This document shows positions 1 through 13,170 of a stretch of DNA of 64,000 nucleotides, piece after piece. The position numbers were made by a program, and so were the translations under genes. Each line of letters starts with the position of its first letter. Within the stretch, counting starts at the first letter, position 1. Source of the DNA: Branchiostoma floridae. Taxonomy: Eukaryota > Chordata > Leptocardii > Amphioxiformes > Branchiostomatidae. The notes beneath the pieces are model-generated. The model made no database searches, had not been told where the DNA came from, and was given only the letters and a program-made list of their open reading frames with translations. Location of the stretch: the NCBI RefSeq assembly GCF_000003815.2, contig NC_049991.1:13468762-13532761 (forward strand), written 5' to 3'.

Positions 1-460
1 TGAGCCAGGTTTGAACTAAATTTATAATTCTATTTCTTAATCATCTCCTTGGTGCTGAATAACCTTCCATTAGCAATATCACCAACAGAATCCTATTTCA
101 ATTACTTTTCCATTCAAATTTATCAGCAGAGATCATTAATTAGCTGTAACACAATACTGTTAATGACCTTAAGTGCTTAATAAAGGATTTTTTGTACATC
201 AAACTGCAAATAGGATGTTACTACACATCAATTGTAGGTAAGCCTACTATTCATTCGACTTGGTGAAGTAAAAAAATGCAGTGATTGCTTGATTTTTTTT
301 AGCCTGCCTCTTGCAACAGGCTCACCCATACACTCACATTTGAACAGGTAATGCACCAAAAAGTGCAGTACAATTTTTGCAATTGTTGTACACTTTTTCT
401 TTTCTTCAAGATCAAATAAATAAATGTAGTGCTAAGTTCTGAATCCTGAGACACAGTACA

Positions 461-493
461 AAGCAATGCAAAGCAATGCAAAGCAGTGCAAAG
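461..493 (+). repeat. 10-base microsatellite (AAGCAATGCA)
   Basis: Three full units, the third with one change, plus a partial unit. Confidence 0.85.
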
Positions 494-599
494 ACGTCTT
501 CACCATGACAAGATGCCCACATGTTTGACTACACTCATCCCTAAGTTTGCCCCCAAGAACTTGACTCCAACCATTTAAGTCTCAGTTGCCGCCACCTGT

Positions 600-960
600 C
601 TGTCATGTTATCTGCCTCTAACATAGCTAGACCTGTCCCACCCTTATCCCGGATCAACCCTGGCGGTACATCCAGCCCAAAGTTCCTGCCCTGCTTTCAC
701 AAGCGGTAAGCCTCTGTATACATCACAACAACTCAAGATGTCGGCATGCCAGGCATTGGGGATCTTCCCACAACCGGCATGTTTGGTCACCCCAGTTGCC
801 GGCGGGATAAACCCCCGGCTTCCGCGGCTATGCCATGGCACGAAGTGAGCAGTCGCAGGCGCGAAGCCCGCTCCGATGGCAGGCGAGGAACGTGGACATT
901 GAGATAAGGCTGTCGTGTGTTTGGCCTGGGGGATAAGTCTTGGACTTACGAGCTGCCGCT
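600..960. other. GC-rich patch of unknown nature
   Basis: Locally GC- and CpG-rich compared with flanks, with GGCGGGATAAACCCCCGGC and GAAGCCCGCTCCGATGGCAG. A minus-strand frame of 65 codons is open but unrecognised. It could be a dispersed repeat. Confidence 0.3.
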
Positions 961-2460
961 GACGTTAACTATGAACAGGTGCATATTTCCTACATGTAGA
1001 TGTAAGGGCAGTCCGGTATCTCTGCTGCTGGCAGATTTATTGATCTACTGCAGCAAATAACAGCATAGAATTACAAACATTCAACATTAGGCATATGGTA
1101 CTAATTGCTAACATTAGTGTTGTGAGGCATTTCTGCACTTGTAAAGGTACATGCATACATGCATGACAGAAAAATATACATCTTGTTAACTTGCTTATTT
1201 ATATCAACTTGCACTGCCACACAAACACAAACACATATATACCTTTGACGATGGTTAATTAAGTTTTTCATACCTGGTCCAACATTCCATAATATTTCTG
1301 GAAGCACGCAAATACATAAATTGTAAGGAAACAATTCTATACTCTAGCTACTCTGGGGTAGGATTTATTACACAATTCACAAATAGAGGGAGGGACACAT
1401 TCAAGAATATTTGTGGATCTATTCCTCAAAATGATAACCCCAGATGGTGCTTTACCCATACACATCTGAGCTTTATCTCCCCCTGGTGGTTTAGGAGAAG
1501 TATGTCAATCTTTGAGTAATGCAAATGCTGGACTTGTGCCAAAAAGCCTTTTCCGGCTTCAAAGATCTTACAGAGCTAAATCACTGCTAAATGTATATCT
1601 CACATCGCATTCTTGTGACACCAAGATGCATGTCCACATGGAGAGGGTCAAGAACGAGCCATAAGTTTTCGACCTTTCCTGGAGAATGTCAAGATACCCC
1701 ACCGAAACATCCGACATCATTGCACATTTGTCACACAGAAGATAAGTCTTGTATGTCCGAACATCAAAGCTTAGTGTTTCCGGTGACAAAAGTCACTGCA
1801 GAGATTTTTCCCAAGAACAACTCATCATCGATTGTGTTTACCTTATCTTTGGCCTGAGGTTCCACTGTGCCTACAGGAACATTGGGCAGCAAGCTTCTAT
1901 CAGATTATACCAGGTTGGTAACACTGACAGCTGATTTGAACCAAAGCTGCTTCCAAAGGCATTTTGGCTGTTTGTGTTAGCCTGGCCTTGTGTCTCTAAA
2001 TGCCTACCCTAACCTAAACCTCCTCCAGTATACTATTGGAATCTTTTATTAGCATTTCTCCAGGAATTTGTGATGTAAAAAAAGACATTCTGATTGCTCT
2101 TGAGTTTTCAGATTAAAAAACAATTTATACAACCAGCAAAGCTAATATTCAAACATATCACCCTTTAACATTTTTTTAGTTCAGAAGGCTAGCTCATGTA
2201 CATGCAGGCCTCTAGGACTTCTGTAACAGGCAATTTTTCTCACTACTGGGAGTGATTTCAACATTGTAACATCTGGTATGGCCACACAGAAAGACTCATG
2301 GCTGAATTCCAAATTGGTAGTTAGATTCCTTCACTAGTTACTAGTCAATGACATCACCTCTAACATGTTGCCATCTACTCTGACCACTGATAAAAGTATG
2401 CTAACTTCATTTTAATTCAGCAACAGCACTTTCTCTATTTTTTCAAAAGTGCGAATAGAC

Positions 2461-2512
2461 ATTTTGCAAGATTGCATTTCTGCAAGATTGAATTTTCGCA
2501 AGATTGACTTTT
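2461..2512 (+). repeat. Short tandem repeat, 16-18-base unit
   Basis: TTTTGCAAGATTG, TTTCTGCAAGATTG and TTTTCGCAAGATTG follow each other. Confidence 0.75.
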
Positions 2513-5379
2513 GACTGAAAGCATTCATGGTATTGAAGGTTCAAAGAAGTCATTTGTTTGAACCTCGCAGCCTTTATCTGGGAAAATTGCAATGTTCAAA
2601 GGAGGAATGTTTGCGGAGACTGCTGACTTGCACGACACATGGCAGATCTGAACATTCTGACTGGTGAGAAAGAATCAACATTATTTTTTATTTAACATCC
2701 ATTACCATCAAGAATCAGTGTCATTTCTAATTTGCTGACAATCAGTCCTAGTTTGTTCACCCTGCAACTGTCGGTTTCCGAAGGTAGCTGAACATGTCTA
2801 GCTGTCAAATCAGTGAGTGACAGTTAAAGTTCTACATGTCGTTCGTGCAGACTGGCCTTGTAACAAAAAATTTAGGCCTAAAGCCAACTTTCCAATGTCT
2901 CCAGTCATCACAAAGTTTGGTAGTCAAACCTAAGGCATGTTTTTGAAGGGCCAAATAGAAGAAATACCACAGAACTGGCACTGACACAATTTCTAAATGC
3001 CTCTGTCCATTTTAGACTTGACATTGCCGAACGCTGAGGGGTGCAGTTGCAATTCCAGCATAAGCCATGACTATATGAATCAAAAGAATATATATCGTTT
3101 CCGCTTTAGTAATTTGTAATATAACTAATCTGCTAAAATGCATACAAAACTTGTAATGCATTTGCCTGTGCTGTATCTTTTCTCTCTAGATGCATCTCCA
3201 TGAGAATGCACCAAGCGACATATGGATCCATCTTAATCTCAAAAGAAGACATTTTATCTTTGATCACTTGTTAGAAGCAATTAGGCTTAAGCTTTCCAAT
3301 ATAAAAGAGAGGCAACAGGTGGCAAAGAGCCCAAACTGAATCTGACAAGCAAATTCTCCTCCATTGTATGGAGTTCATACTAGGCAAGCCATTTGGGGGG
3401 AAAGGCTTGTCTGCTTTCACTCACAGCTCAATCCACAAACAAGCCGGCCCTTTCAGTTTATCAGGTGACGAATGACACAGCGCTGACAGACCAGGAAACC
3501 CAAAACAAAACGTCCTTCCCAAATGTGCCTCAGAAATGTGCTGCATCAGAAACTTTCCCCCAACAAACAGACTGGCTCCCATCTACGGTCTGTGACAGAA
3601 TTGGGCTAACTCATCATCCTACTGAATGTCAAGGGTACACTTCGTGTGACCTTTAAAAGTGTTACACAACATGCAGGCTTCAATAACTCCATTCCACCCT
3701 TATAGGTTACAGTATTGATCAGTTATGTAAGATATCATATACCTGAGTGTGCAGTGACTTGGAATTAACTCAGTCTACATTTTGTTTTTTTCTGTGAGAA
3801 TCAAAGCAATAACCACAGATTAAAACTTACAATAGGTTCAGATCCCACCACAACCCATAGTAGCTGTCACTAATAGTTCTAACAATGTGAGCACACACAT
3901 CAATTTGTCTGTCTGCCAATCAATGTCACCCACACAGTGCCTAGCCTATAGCTGGTACAGTTTTCTTCAGGAAAGAAAAGATTCTTTTCTTATTGAATGC
4001 AAAATTGTTAATAATTTCAAAAATTATGAGTGCATTCTTTAAGTTTTGCCCATCATCTCCTGATGATGTTTCTAACATAAATCAAAGTGAAGATTTCTTC
4101 CAGCTCCAAGACTCCAGAGCCACATCCTTGGTTGGCATGTAAGGCCCATGCACCAGTCCCTCTTAGCTCTTAAACAAATAGAGACTGATCCCAGGGGACA
4201 GCTCCTCACTTCCTTTCCTGCCTTTCTTGGTGAGAGCAACAAGGAGGTTGAAAGGTGCATAGCCTGCACTCCTGTAGATGTCTTCTCCACATTATGTACA
4301 AATGCACATAGTGACATCCAAGGATTAGTAGCAAAGCCACATCTTAATGTGAAAGAGGTACCCAAAAAGCATGATCAATACATTTTCTGTTAATAACGCT
4401 GTTATTGACAGTCTCAGTTTCTAAAATACTTTAAAATCCTGTCAAAAATGCAGAAATACAGTCACATAATGTTACCAGTTCAGAAGGTGTAATTTCCAAA
4501 TTTTCCGTGTACATGTAGGTGTGGGGGGGCAATAGGTGGAGGGGATACCCCAGACACACTAGAAAATTCGCCATTGGCACTCACTTGTCCACAAAATGTA
4601 CAAAAGGACACGTGCACACACCCAAAAAATAATCCTGGCTATGGCAATGACCATTTGCAGTCAATTTTACATATAACCTGGTATATGTCAAAACACTACA
4701 GGTAGAACACTTCATACAACAAACACAAAAAGTAATTATTTATTTTGTCTGAATGATCTATGTCTTTTAGCCAAAGCAAGCTAGCTAATTTATTGACACG
4801 GCTGTCCAATTCTGCAGGAATGTTAAACAAGCAGCCATATTTCTGCCATCCGGGTTTCTTCAGGCTGACAAGTCCAACCCAAGATTGATGATCTCGACAA
4901 GTGAGAGGTATTTTCCCACATCAGTAAGCTTGTCTGCTGAGGTGATGTGACCGTAAAAATCAATTCTGCATCCGTCTGTTCCACCTTTATTCCATAAACA
5001 TTCCTTTCAAAATATTTACACAAGAATTTGCCACTTGCAAAGCACTGTCAGTGGAAGCCTGGTGGAAGCCTAAGTTAAATCTAGAGCTTCCCATATCCCA
5101 GATTGGGCTGTGTCTAAACAAATCATTCCTTGGGATATCATGAATATGTAATGCTGAATCTCAAGCGTAGCGCACCATATGGATATAAGCACCTTATCTG
5201 TAGGAATGATAAATAGTTAAGTGGCGGAGCCCAAATATCTACTTTATGAGCTTTGTCAATCTATATTATTATATCTTAGCACAATCTATATTACACCTGT
5301 CTGCAACTGTCTGCTCTTGCTCAAATCTCTTTAATGTGGTCTAACTCATATCAGCATGCTTCAAAGAGCAAGAGTTCAC

Positions 5380-5566
5380 CTGCTTGAATTGTCCGATAAA
5401 TCCGGTGGCTTTTCACCAGACATTCATGTTCAGGTTCCCGACAAATATCGTTTTCACCACTCGCCAAGAAATGTGAAAGCCCTTTCAAGTGAAATGGCCT
5501 CTCGGTGCCGTTAGCACTCCATACATCTTCATTTGTGCCTGGCATTTTCCCAACTGACTCCTTCAA
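5380..5566 (-). other. Possible exon bounded by good splice signals, no family recognised
   Basis: 187 open bases lie between ACCTTTAG|TTGAAGG and CAAGCAG|GTGAAC. The frame reads ESVGKMPGTNEDVW and later ENDICREPEHECLVK, hydrophilic with two or three cysteines. It lies on the channel strand but I cannot match it to a Cav3 segment. Chance is quite possible in 41 kb. Confidence 0.2.
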
Positions 5567-8500
5567 CTAAAGGTTTCACTCTGTTAGTGAGCACTGCAGA
5601 GTGTCAAGAGACATTCCAACCATTACAATAGGGTGTCCATCGGGCATCCATCCTACAGAGGAAAGCTAGGGGCTGTAACTCACTTCTACAGAAAAAAGTA
5701 ACTAGTGCAGTGGCTGTAGACCACCAGATGATATCTAACAGCTTAAATGTCATCTATAACTGTGGTTGATACAAGGCTGCTCAGAGCGATTTTCTTGTGA
5801 TATATACAATACTCTGACTCTCAATTTCTCTCCATTCTAAAAGCCCTATAAGAAACGAAACTGTAAGACAGTTCTCACAAGGCATAACACATTTACGACC
5901 ACCATATCTCACAGCTCATGCATACATGTACATCCAGCACATCAACTCCAGGCCAGTGCCGGTGGCTCCATGTGTTGAAGGAATGTTGGTAGGAGTTTAC
6001 GATGTCAATGCATAATTCCTTGAGATCAGTAAGGATAATTTCAAGTGTCTAATCATGCACTCAGGGGATACCCAGCCCTTCTCCTTGATACAGCCAGTCT
6101 TGATATAAGAAGCTAAAGATTAGCATGTGCAGACTGTATGTAGAAATGTCCAAAAGTGGCCTGTCTCAATCGTAGGTAAGCCTGTTCAAAATATCATGAA
6201 CATTATTATGATATAAACACAACCATGTACTTTTAGTCAGTCAGCCCCATCGGAAGTTTTAACTTTTAAGTCAAGTTAAAAGTTCAAGGACTAGCTCAAA
6301 AAATCCTTGAATCTGGCATACCTTCTTATAGCAATTTGATTCATCATGTTCATTATATCTAAATGATGATCTACTCTTGGTACAATCACAGGTGCCTATA
6401 AAAATCTTTCACTAATTATAGAAAGAAACTTGTGTTGTTGATACACATAAAACATGTAGGTTACATGTAGGTTGCATGCAGTAATGATTGATGTACATGT
6501 ATTAGATCCCATAGGCATATGACAATATGGCTTCCCTGCTTGCTATCAGTGGGAATTGGTGGAATAATCTACAGTAAATCACAGGGGTTTACCATCAGAC
6601 AGTATTAAACCTGTTTCAGCTGGCTGTTCACAGACATTTAGATTGTCATTAGTTTGATGTAACTGCCCAATGTACCGTAATTTGCGACCTCTTGTCTGTT
6701 TGAAAATGACACACCTGATTGGAGATCAATGATTTGAATCATTCTACTGGACAAGTCTTAATACCCAAGCCCAAGCTCAGCTCATAAATCTTTTAAGAAA
6801 TATTGTGATAAGACTAAGACATTTTGATAATTCGGTTTCAGATTAGGATTATAAGGCATTAACCCGGATTTAGGGGTGACTCATCAGATTATTTTATCGA
6901 CTATAATCTAGGATAAGAACCTGGACAATACATTGTATATGCTGTAGTCAGTAGTCTATTTGAGTAGAAGACTTATTTTGAATAGAAGAAAATATTCTTT
7001 CTCAAGTTTGGCTTAATGAAAAGAAGACTGCATTAAAACAGCCTACCCTGAAAGGTTTCTTCATTTTCCAACTCACTGACTTGACTGATAAAGAAAAATA
7101 AATTCGTACATTAAAACTTACGGCAATGTTTCACAAGATGGGACCTGTCATGCCCCATTTTATTCATCGTTCTCATGTTCACACCATAACATTCGGATAT
7201 ATTCTGTTGACAAAGTTTTGATTCCTCCATAGGACATCACATGAAAATGACTTGGAATGTAAGAGTTCAAAATCTATTTACTGGTTAATAATAATGGTCG
7301 CTACATATTGTAACCGTATTGTGTAAGTCACTTGATTAAATAGTTTTGAGCATGTTTTGAACGATTGCTGGCCAAGTGCGTGTAAAGGTAGCTCTTAGCC
7401 TACTGCCACCCCATATAAGGTATACTAACATCCACAACAATTTCTATGTTGGTCCTCAGTCCTGTCGAGCCAATCTTGTCACATATAAGGAACTGTTTAT
7501 CTGCAGTGATTGTTAGCGTTTTGTTTTTTGTCTCATTGATACCTAATTCTTAATTCTGTGCAACCTTCATTTGCTCTTCTTATCAGCATAATAGATATAA
7601 CGGGGGCCGCCCTAAGACGGTCCCCGTCGTAAGACGGAACGGATTTTTTGCTGATCTTATTATCCATAAGTACACCGTGTTTGTTGCCACTGGCTATGCT
7701 GATTACAAAGGTAAATAAACCAAGTCCATGCACACAGCTTTAATTTGCAGTCCAAATATACTTTAACATATTTACTTCATGTTTAAAAAAAAAGCAGAAT
7801 TCTAACAGTAATGTTGACAGTGCTGAATCACTGCGGTCACCTGCCTCTGCGTATTGGCGGCTCGTGTCGCTAACTATACGAACTCTTTCAAGCAGTCACA
7901 CAACTGCCATGATACACATAAATAAAGCTCCATAAAACACTATGAATATGGGTCTTCAAATGTCTGTTGAGTAGAAAAGCAACCAAAAGGAAGCGACATA
8001 AACATTGCCACCATTGTACTCCCAAGGGAGTGTGGCCGTGAAGGTGGCAGACTAGAGAACGCTCCAAAGATTTATTTGACTGTAACAAATGATTCGTGCT
8101 GTCTATGAAAATAAGACTTGATAGAGAGATGTAGATGATATTTTCATATAATCAGACCGAGTTTTGTTGATGTTAGCGGTGTCTTTTTTTCGTAATGGTT
8201 TTTTAGTCGGGCATTCACAATCAGTGCATTCAGCCCATTGCCCGTAAAAACATGAGCTGGATTGTTTTAGGTACAGCCTTCCTCATGTGAGACAAGAAGT
8301 ACATACAGTCACAATTTTACTGTCAAAAGAAAGCTAAAATATCATATTATTAATTTTTTTCTGTGTACTTAAATTTACCACTTACTTCTGAAGAGAGCAA
8401 AATGTAAAAAAAAAGCGTACCGAGTTAGGCACACTGTCCAGCGTAGAACAAAATTGGAAGGTTACATACACGAAATTGTCTCACAGTGTTTGCCGCTTGT

Positions 8501-11410
8501 AACATGCAGCGCGAAAGGTTCATGAACCACATGAATGCATTTCTTATTCAAGTATGTTGTTCAAATCTATGTGTAAAAAATTCAGTCATCAAAATTTGAC
8601 CACTCTCAGGCAACTAGCGATGGAGCGCCATGAGTTTGAGCGCAAGAAAAAGCGTACCGTGTTGGGGCACCTCCCGTTATGTGCAATATATCAATATCAT
8701 AATTCTAAGATCCTATTATACTTAGAGGTCATCACTGCTGTCAAGGGACTAACATCTTTCCCAACATTGGCTTAATTGGTGTCAAACTGTATTGCAAGAA
8801 TTCACAGGTAGATTGTCATGATTTTTGCCTAGGAGGATAGTGGTGAATTTTATTGAATCATATGATGTAGAAGTTGCTTCTCTAGTGAGATGACATTGGA
8901 GGTTGTGAACTGTGTCCAATTAGTTGGGTGTCACTTCAGTCCAAGAAGGGATGGTGTTTGGTGTTGCAGAAACAGGGATAAGTTTCAGATTCAATTTACT
9001 CATCAGTGCCTATTGGTCATTTCAAGTATTTCAAGCCTGCAAATCCGATATGTTTTGACTAAAATTATCTTCAAGTTTGGAAATATGTTGAATTTCTTCT
9101 TGCTCGCCTTCGCATCATCTTTCACTTTTTCTGTGGGAACATACATGTACTTCTATGCACTGCAACATGCTGATAGCAGTTTTTGTCATGTTGGGCGTTT
9201 ACATTTTCTTGTCTCAGGAAAGACACGTGTATCATGAACTGAAAATTGATTGTGTCAAAAAATCCATTGAACAAGAAGTACTGCAAAGCGTACATGGGCT
9301 GTAGAAAAAGGACAGCTGTTTCTTCAGTGATGGACAGAAGTGTGATGCCTCTTAATACCCACAAGCCTGGGATGCAGTGAACCTCAAGGCCTATAAGTTA
9401 TCATGTTGACAGAATGTATGTAGAAATAGCCATAACTCGACACCTTCTTCTCATTAGTATGCACTTCTCATAGTGAGGAATGACAATGGCATAATCCTTC
9501 TATTTTTGATGGGTAAGACCTATTTTTTTAATGTCATGGTAAAGTCTTTCTTTGAATGCCAAGGTCTAACAATATAATGTGAATGGCAACACTTTTGAGA
9601 AGTTCACATCTTTACAGGGGTCTTTAAGGGAAAGTTTGGAGGTACCAGATGAAGACATTACATGCTAACGTGCATCAGGTTCTACTCCAACATAGCCTCA
9701 GGGTAGGAAACAAGAAGAAATGCCTTTCACATTCGCAGCCAACACCAATTAGTCTTAGGGCACATCCGGATCACGGAATTTGCCAGATGTGGTATCGCCA
9801 GTGATATTACAGAGAATAATGAGGTTGGTTATCTAGTCTGCATTTCGACTTACATTCTTTTGGATTAAATGCACATGCAGATAAAACGCTGCTCAGTGGA
9901 TAACATAAATCCCACGGATACTGATAAAGCTTCTTTAATGTCAATTCTAAGAATGACCTTGTAAGCTGGGACTGACTGACGGAAGCAAATTGAATGTATG
10001 CCTGTAAAACATTGCACCAGCACCTAATGAGTGATTTTGCTTTCTGGTCCACAAAATGAGCCTTCCTAAAATAGTACATGGAAACGTATAAGATAAACTG
10101 TACCCTGCACTGCAGCCTAGTATTAGTAAAGAGATAAGAAGCAACATGTACACTGAGAATAGATGTTCATAAGCACTACAGCAAAGTAACACATGACTGG
10201 ACATCTATCTTTAACAAGCTGCTAAATATAACTCAGTCTATCTTCTCATGGCTTGCCAAAACAGACTCATGCTCTTCTCACATGACTACACTGTATCTAG
10301 TCCCGTCTTAAAATTGACGCTGCTGGCACTAAATATAAATATATATGATGGAAAGGTTGAAGATACTTAGAAATGCAAATGACTTCAACACTTCACACAT
10401 GTAGAGACTAAAACATTTTGAGCAGACAGGAAAAAACTTCAAGACAACTTGAAAAGAAAAAAAAGATCTACTTTAATTTGTAACTTTTAGGTTTAGCTAA
10501 TAATATTATAGATTTGGGACAAGCATATTTTGTACATTTTAAGGAAATCCACCATTCCATTCAAAGGCTGCATCCCTGTCCAACACTTTGTAAACTTTGC
10601 ACTGCCGACAAGTTTTACAGTCAAATAAAACTAAATGCCCATTTTATGAGCTGATATCCCATTCTACTGCTGTTTAAGTTACAGCTCATCACCATTCATA
10701 TTCTCAGGTGTAACATTTCGGAGAACTCCAAACAATACCCCAATCAGGAGAAGTGAACGGAAAGTTGACACCTGGGGGATACACAAAGTGGGCGCTATTC
10801 AGAAATGGCAGTAATCTAGATAGGAGCAGCTCCCTACAGATTACTGGGGGATCAACACTTGCAAATCATTCCACAGTACCATTGCTACGGGGCGCTGCCC
10901 TAGGGCCATAAGCAATCAATGGTCCATTAACTCTTGACCTTGATTGATGAGAAAGAAGTATCCTCAGGCCATCTGGACATGCATGCAGGTGCCTGAGATA
11001 CATTTTGCGATCGGCAAGTAAGCAAGAAGGTAAGAAATCAGCTAATGTAAAATACCACATCTTGCTAGCAAGAAGTATGCAGTATGATTCTTTTGCATAG
11101 ATGCGTGGAATTTTTTTAGATGCGACAACACAATTCATTCCTCGAACAATACCAGGAAAAAGTCAGATGTTGAAAAAAATTCTGATGATTGATGGTCTTG
11201 TACAATGTTAGTACCAAACAAGTGGGAATCTGCAGGTGGCATTTTCCACAGTTTGAATAAGCCATGGAAAATCACCACCATTGTGATTTTCTAATAAGGC
11301 ATATCCATAAGGCCACAAAATGACAAGGAAATGAGCTGACACTGTAGGGTCTCCCCTGGCAACCCGCTGTTCCAGCAATCACTGTCAGACTAATCACCAC
11401 TCTGTTCTAC

Positions 11411-11611
11411 CTCATCAGACTTTATTTCAAGTTTCCCAGGCAACTTTCTCCTGGAGGACACCGCACAAAAGTCTCCAAGTCTGCCTGGTAACGCATCAAA
11501 GGATATGTCATTCCTCCTCTGGGAACGTGGAGCATTACACAAATTAGCCCTCCTGTAATCAATAGCCTGTTCTTCGGCAGTCAGAGCCAGTAAGCTTCTG
11601 GGCCTTGCCTT
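11411..11611 (-). other. Possible exon with charged, compositionally coding-like frame
   Basis: The frame reads ARPRSLLALTAEEQAIDYRR, then NDISFDALPGRLGDF, and ends at a GATGAG|GTAGAA donor-like site; without splicing it stops at 11,390. It is more GC-rich and more charged than its surroundings. The acceptor side is weak (GGTAAAG|AAGG). No family recognised. Confidence 0.22.
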
Positions 11612-12279
11612 CTTTACCGTCCAATATTGAAGTAGACAAGCGTGGGCAAAGAAATCAGATTTAAAAGAAAAATCAATGTACAAAAATAGTACATGATAAT
11701 ATATCATATACAGCATATATGTTTTATAACCCTTTTCTACAGCATATGGTTAACAAATTATGTATTCAGGGCAAAATTAAGGTGTAGGAATCCTCCAACT
11801 TGATAGATACGCAGGATGAAAGACACAATAAAGATGTGTATTCATTGTTAATGTAAAATAATAGCTCCATATTTGATTGATATATACGTCAAAGCAGACA
11901 GAAGTTCCCACACAGACTTGTTATCCAGCCATCACACGTACACATAATTCCGCACCACGGAAGTTTGTTGCTAATGGGAATAGCGTAGGGAGAAAATAAC
12001 AGGATCATGCTTCCAACAGGAAGTAGGTCTCTACATTCAGATCACACTGCATCCCTTGAGGTTGCAGTAGTTGGAACTGGGACTTGGTAGAACAAAAAGC
12101 CAGACTTCCTTTTTACCAAGGGGAGAACATGAATAGTTTAGAAGACTTTTGAAGCCATGAACAAGTCTTGAAATTGGAACACACAACTGAATGAGATAAA
12201 GGATAGACATGCTAAGCAATACATTCTGCTACCAACAAAACAATGAAAATTTGCTTATCATGATCAGCAATGACATTAT

Positions 12280-13170
12280 GATCTGGAGCTGTCCTTGGTG
12301 CTGAATATTTTCTGCTAATGACAAAAAGAAGAAACGTTTGACCCTTACCATTCTTAACAATGCCTGGTTGCTAAGTGGAGAATTTGCCCTTCAATGAGGT
12401 AAGCAATGCAGTTGTAAGCTGGTACTGGCCTTGGTGCTGAATGCTTTCTGCCATCAACAAAAATGGGATAATTTGCCTCTAAACATATTGAGCAATTCAT
12501 TACTTTGCTAGCACTAGCCTTGGTGCTGAATGCTTTCTGCTACCAAAAAAGGGACTATTGTTCCTCAACATGTTCAGTAATGCAGTACTTAGCTGGTACT
12601 AGCCTTGGTGCTGAATGATTTCTGCTAACAACATATAATGGAAAATATGTCCCTTAGCATACTGAACAAATCATTACTTAGTCGGCACTTGCCTTGGTGC
12701 TGAATGCTTTCTATTAAGAACAAAAAGGGGCCTCAACATGCTAAGGTATGACGTCATGAGGTGGTGCTAGCCTTGGTGCTGAAGACTTTCCACTACAGAG
12801 AAACCAGTCAGTGAGAACATTTGCCCCTCAGAATGCTAAGCAATGTATTACTGCAAATGCATTTAAGTTCTAGGGGATAAACTTTCGCGGTAGCAGGAAA
12901 ATGGAGTGTTTGCGGTGGTTTTAAGTCCGTGTTAGCACCATAGACTGTAGTCACATACTGTAATGAAAAAAAATGTCCATGGTGGTTTTAAGTTTGGGTG
13001 AAGTGGCAAAAACCGCGAACATAAAACTACTGCAAGCATTTCTGCATTTACAGTACTAGCTGGTACTTGCCTTGGTGCTGAATACTTTCCGCTACCAACA
13101 AAACATACTCAATGTATTAATAAGATGGTACTAGCCTTGGAACTGACGCTTTCCAGCTACTAACAAATGG
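12280..13170 (+). repeat. Diverged tandem array with CCTTGGTGCTGAATGCTTTC core
   Basis: About eight units of roughly 90-120 bases, each carrying GGTACTAGCCTTGGTGCTGA, a CTTTCTGCTACCAACAAAAA-like stretch and a CAACATGCTAAGCAATG-like stretch. A lone unit sits at positions 47-100 of the window. The array is interrupted by a MITE at 12,849-13,055. Confidence 0.9.
12849..13055. mobile_element. MITE (TTCGCGGT family) inserted in the tandem array
   Basis: The ends TACTGCAAATGCA and, inverted, TACTGTAAATGCAG are followed by inner inverted motifs TTTCGCGGTAG / GTTCGCGGTTTT. It splits an array unit at the position where other units read AATGCAGTACTTAGC, so its insertion is younger than the array. Confidence 0.85.
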
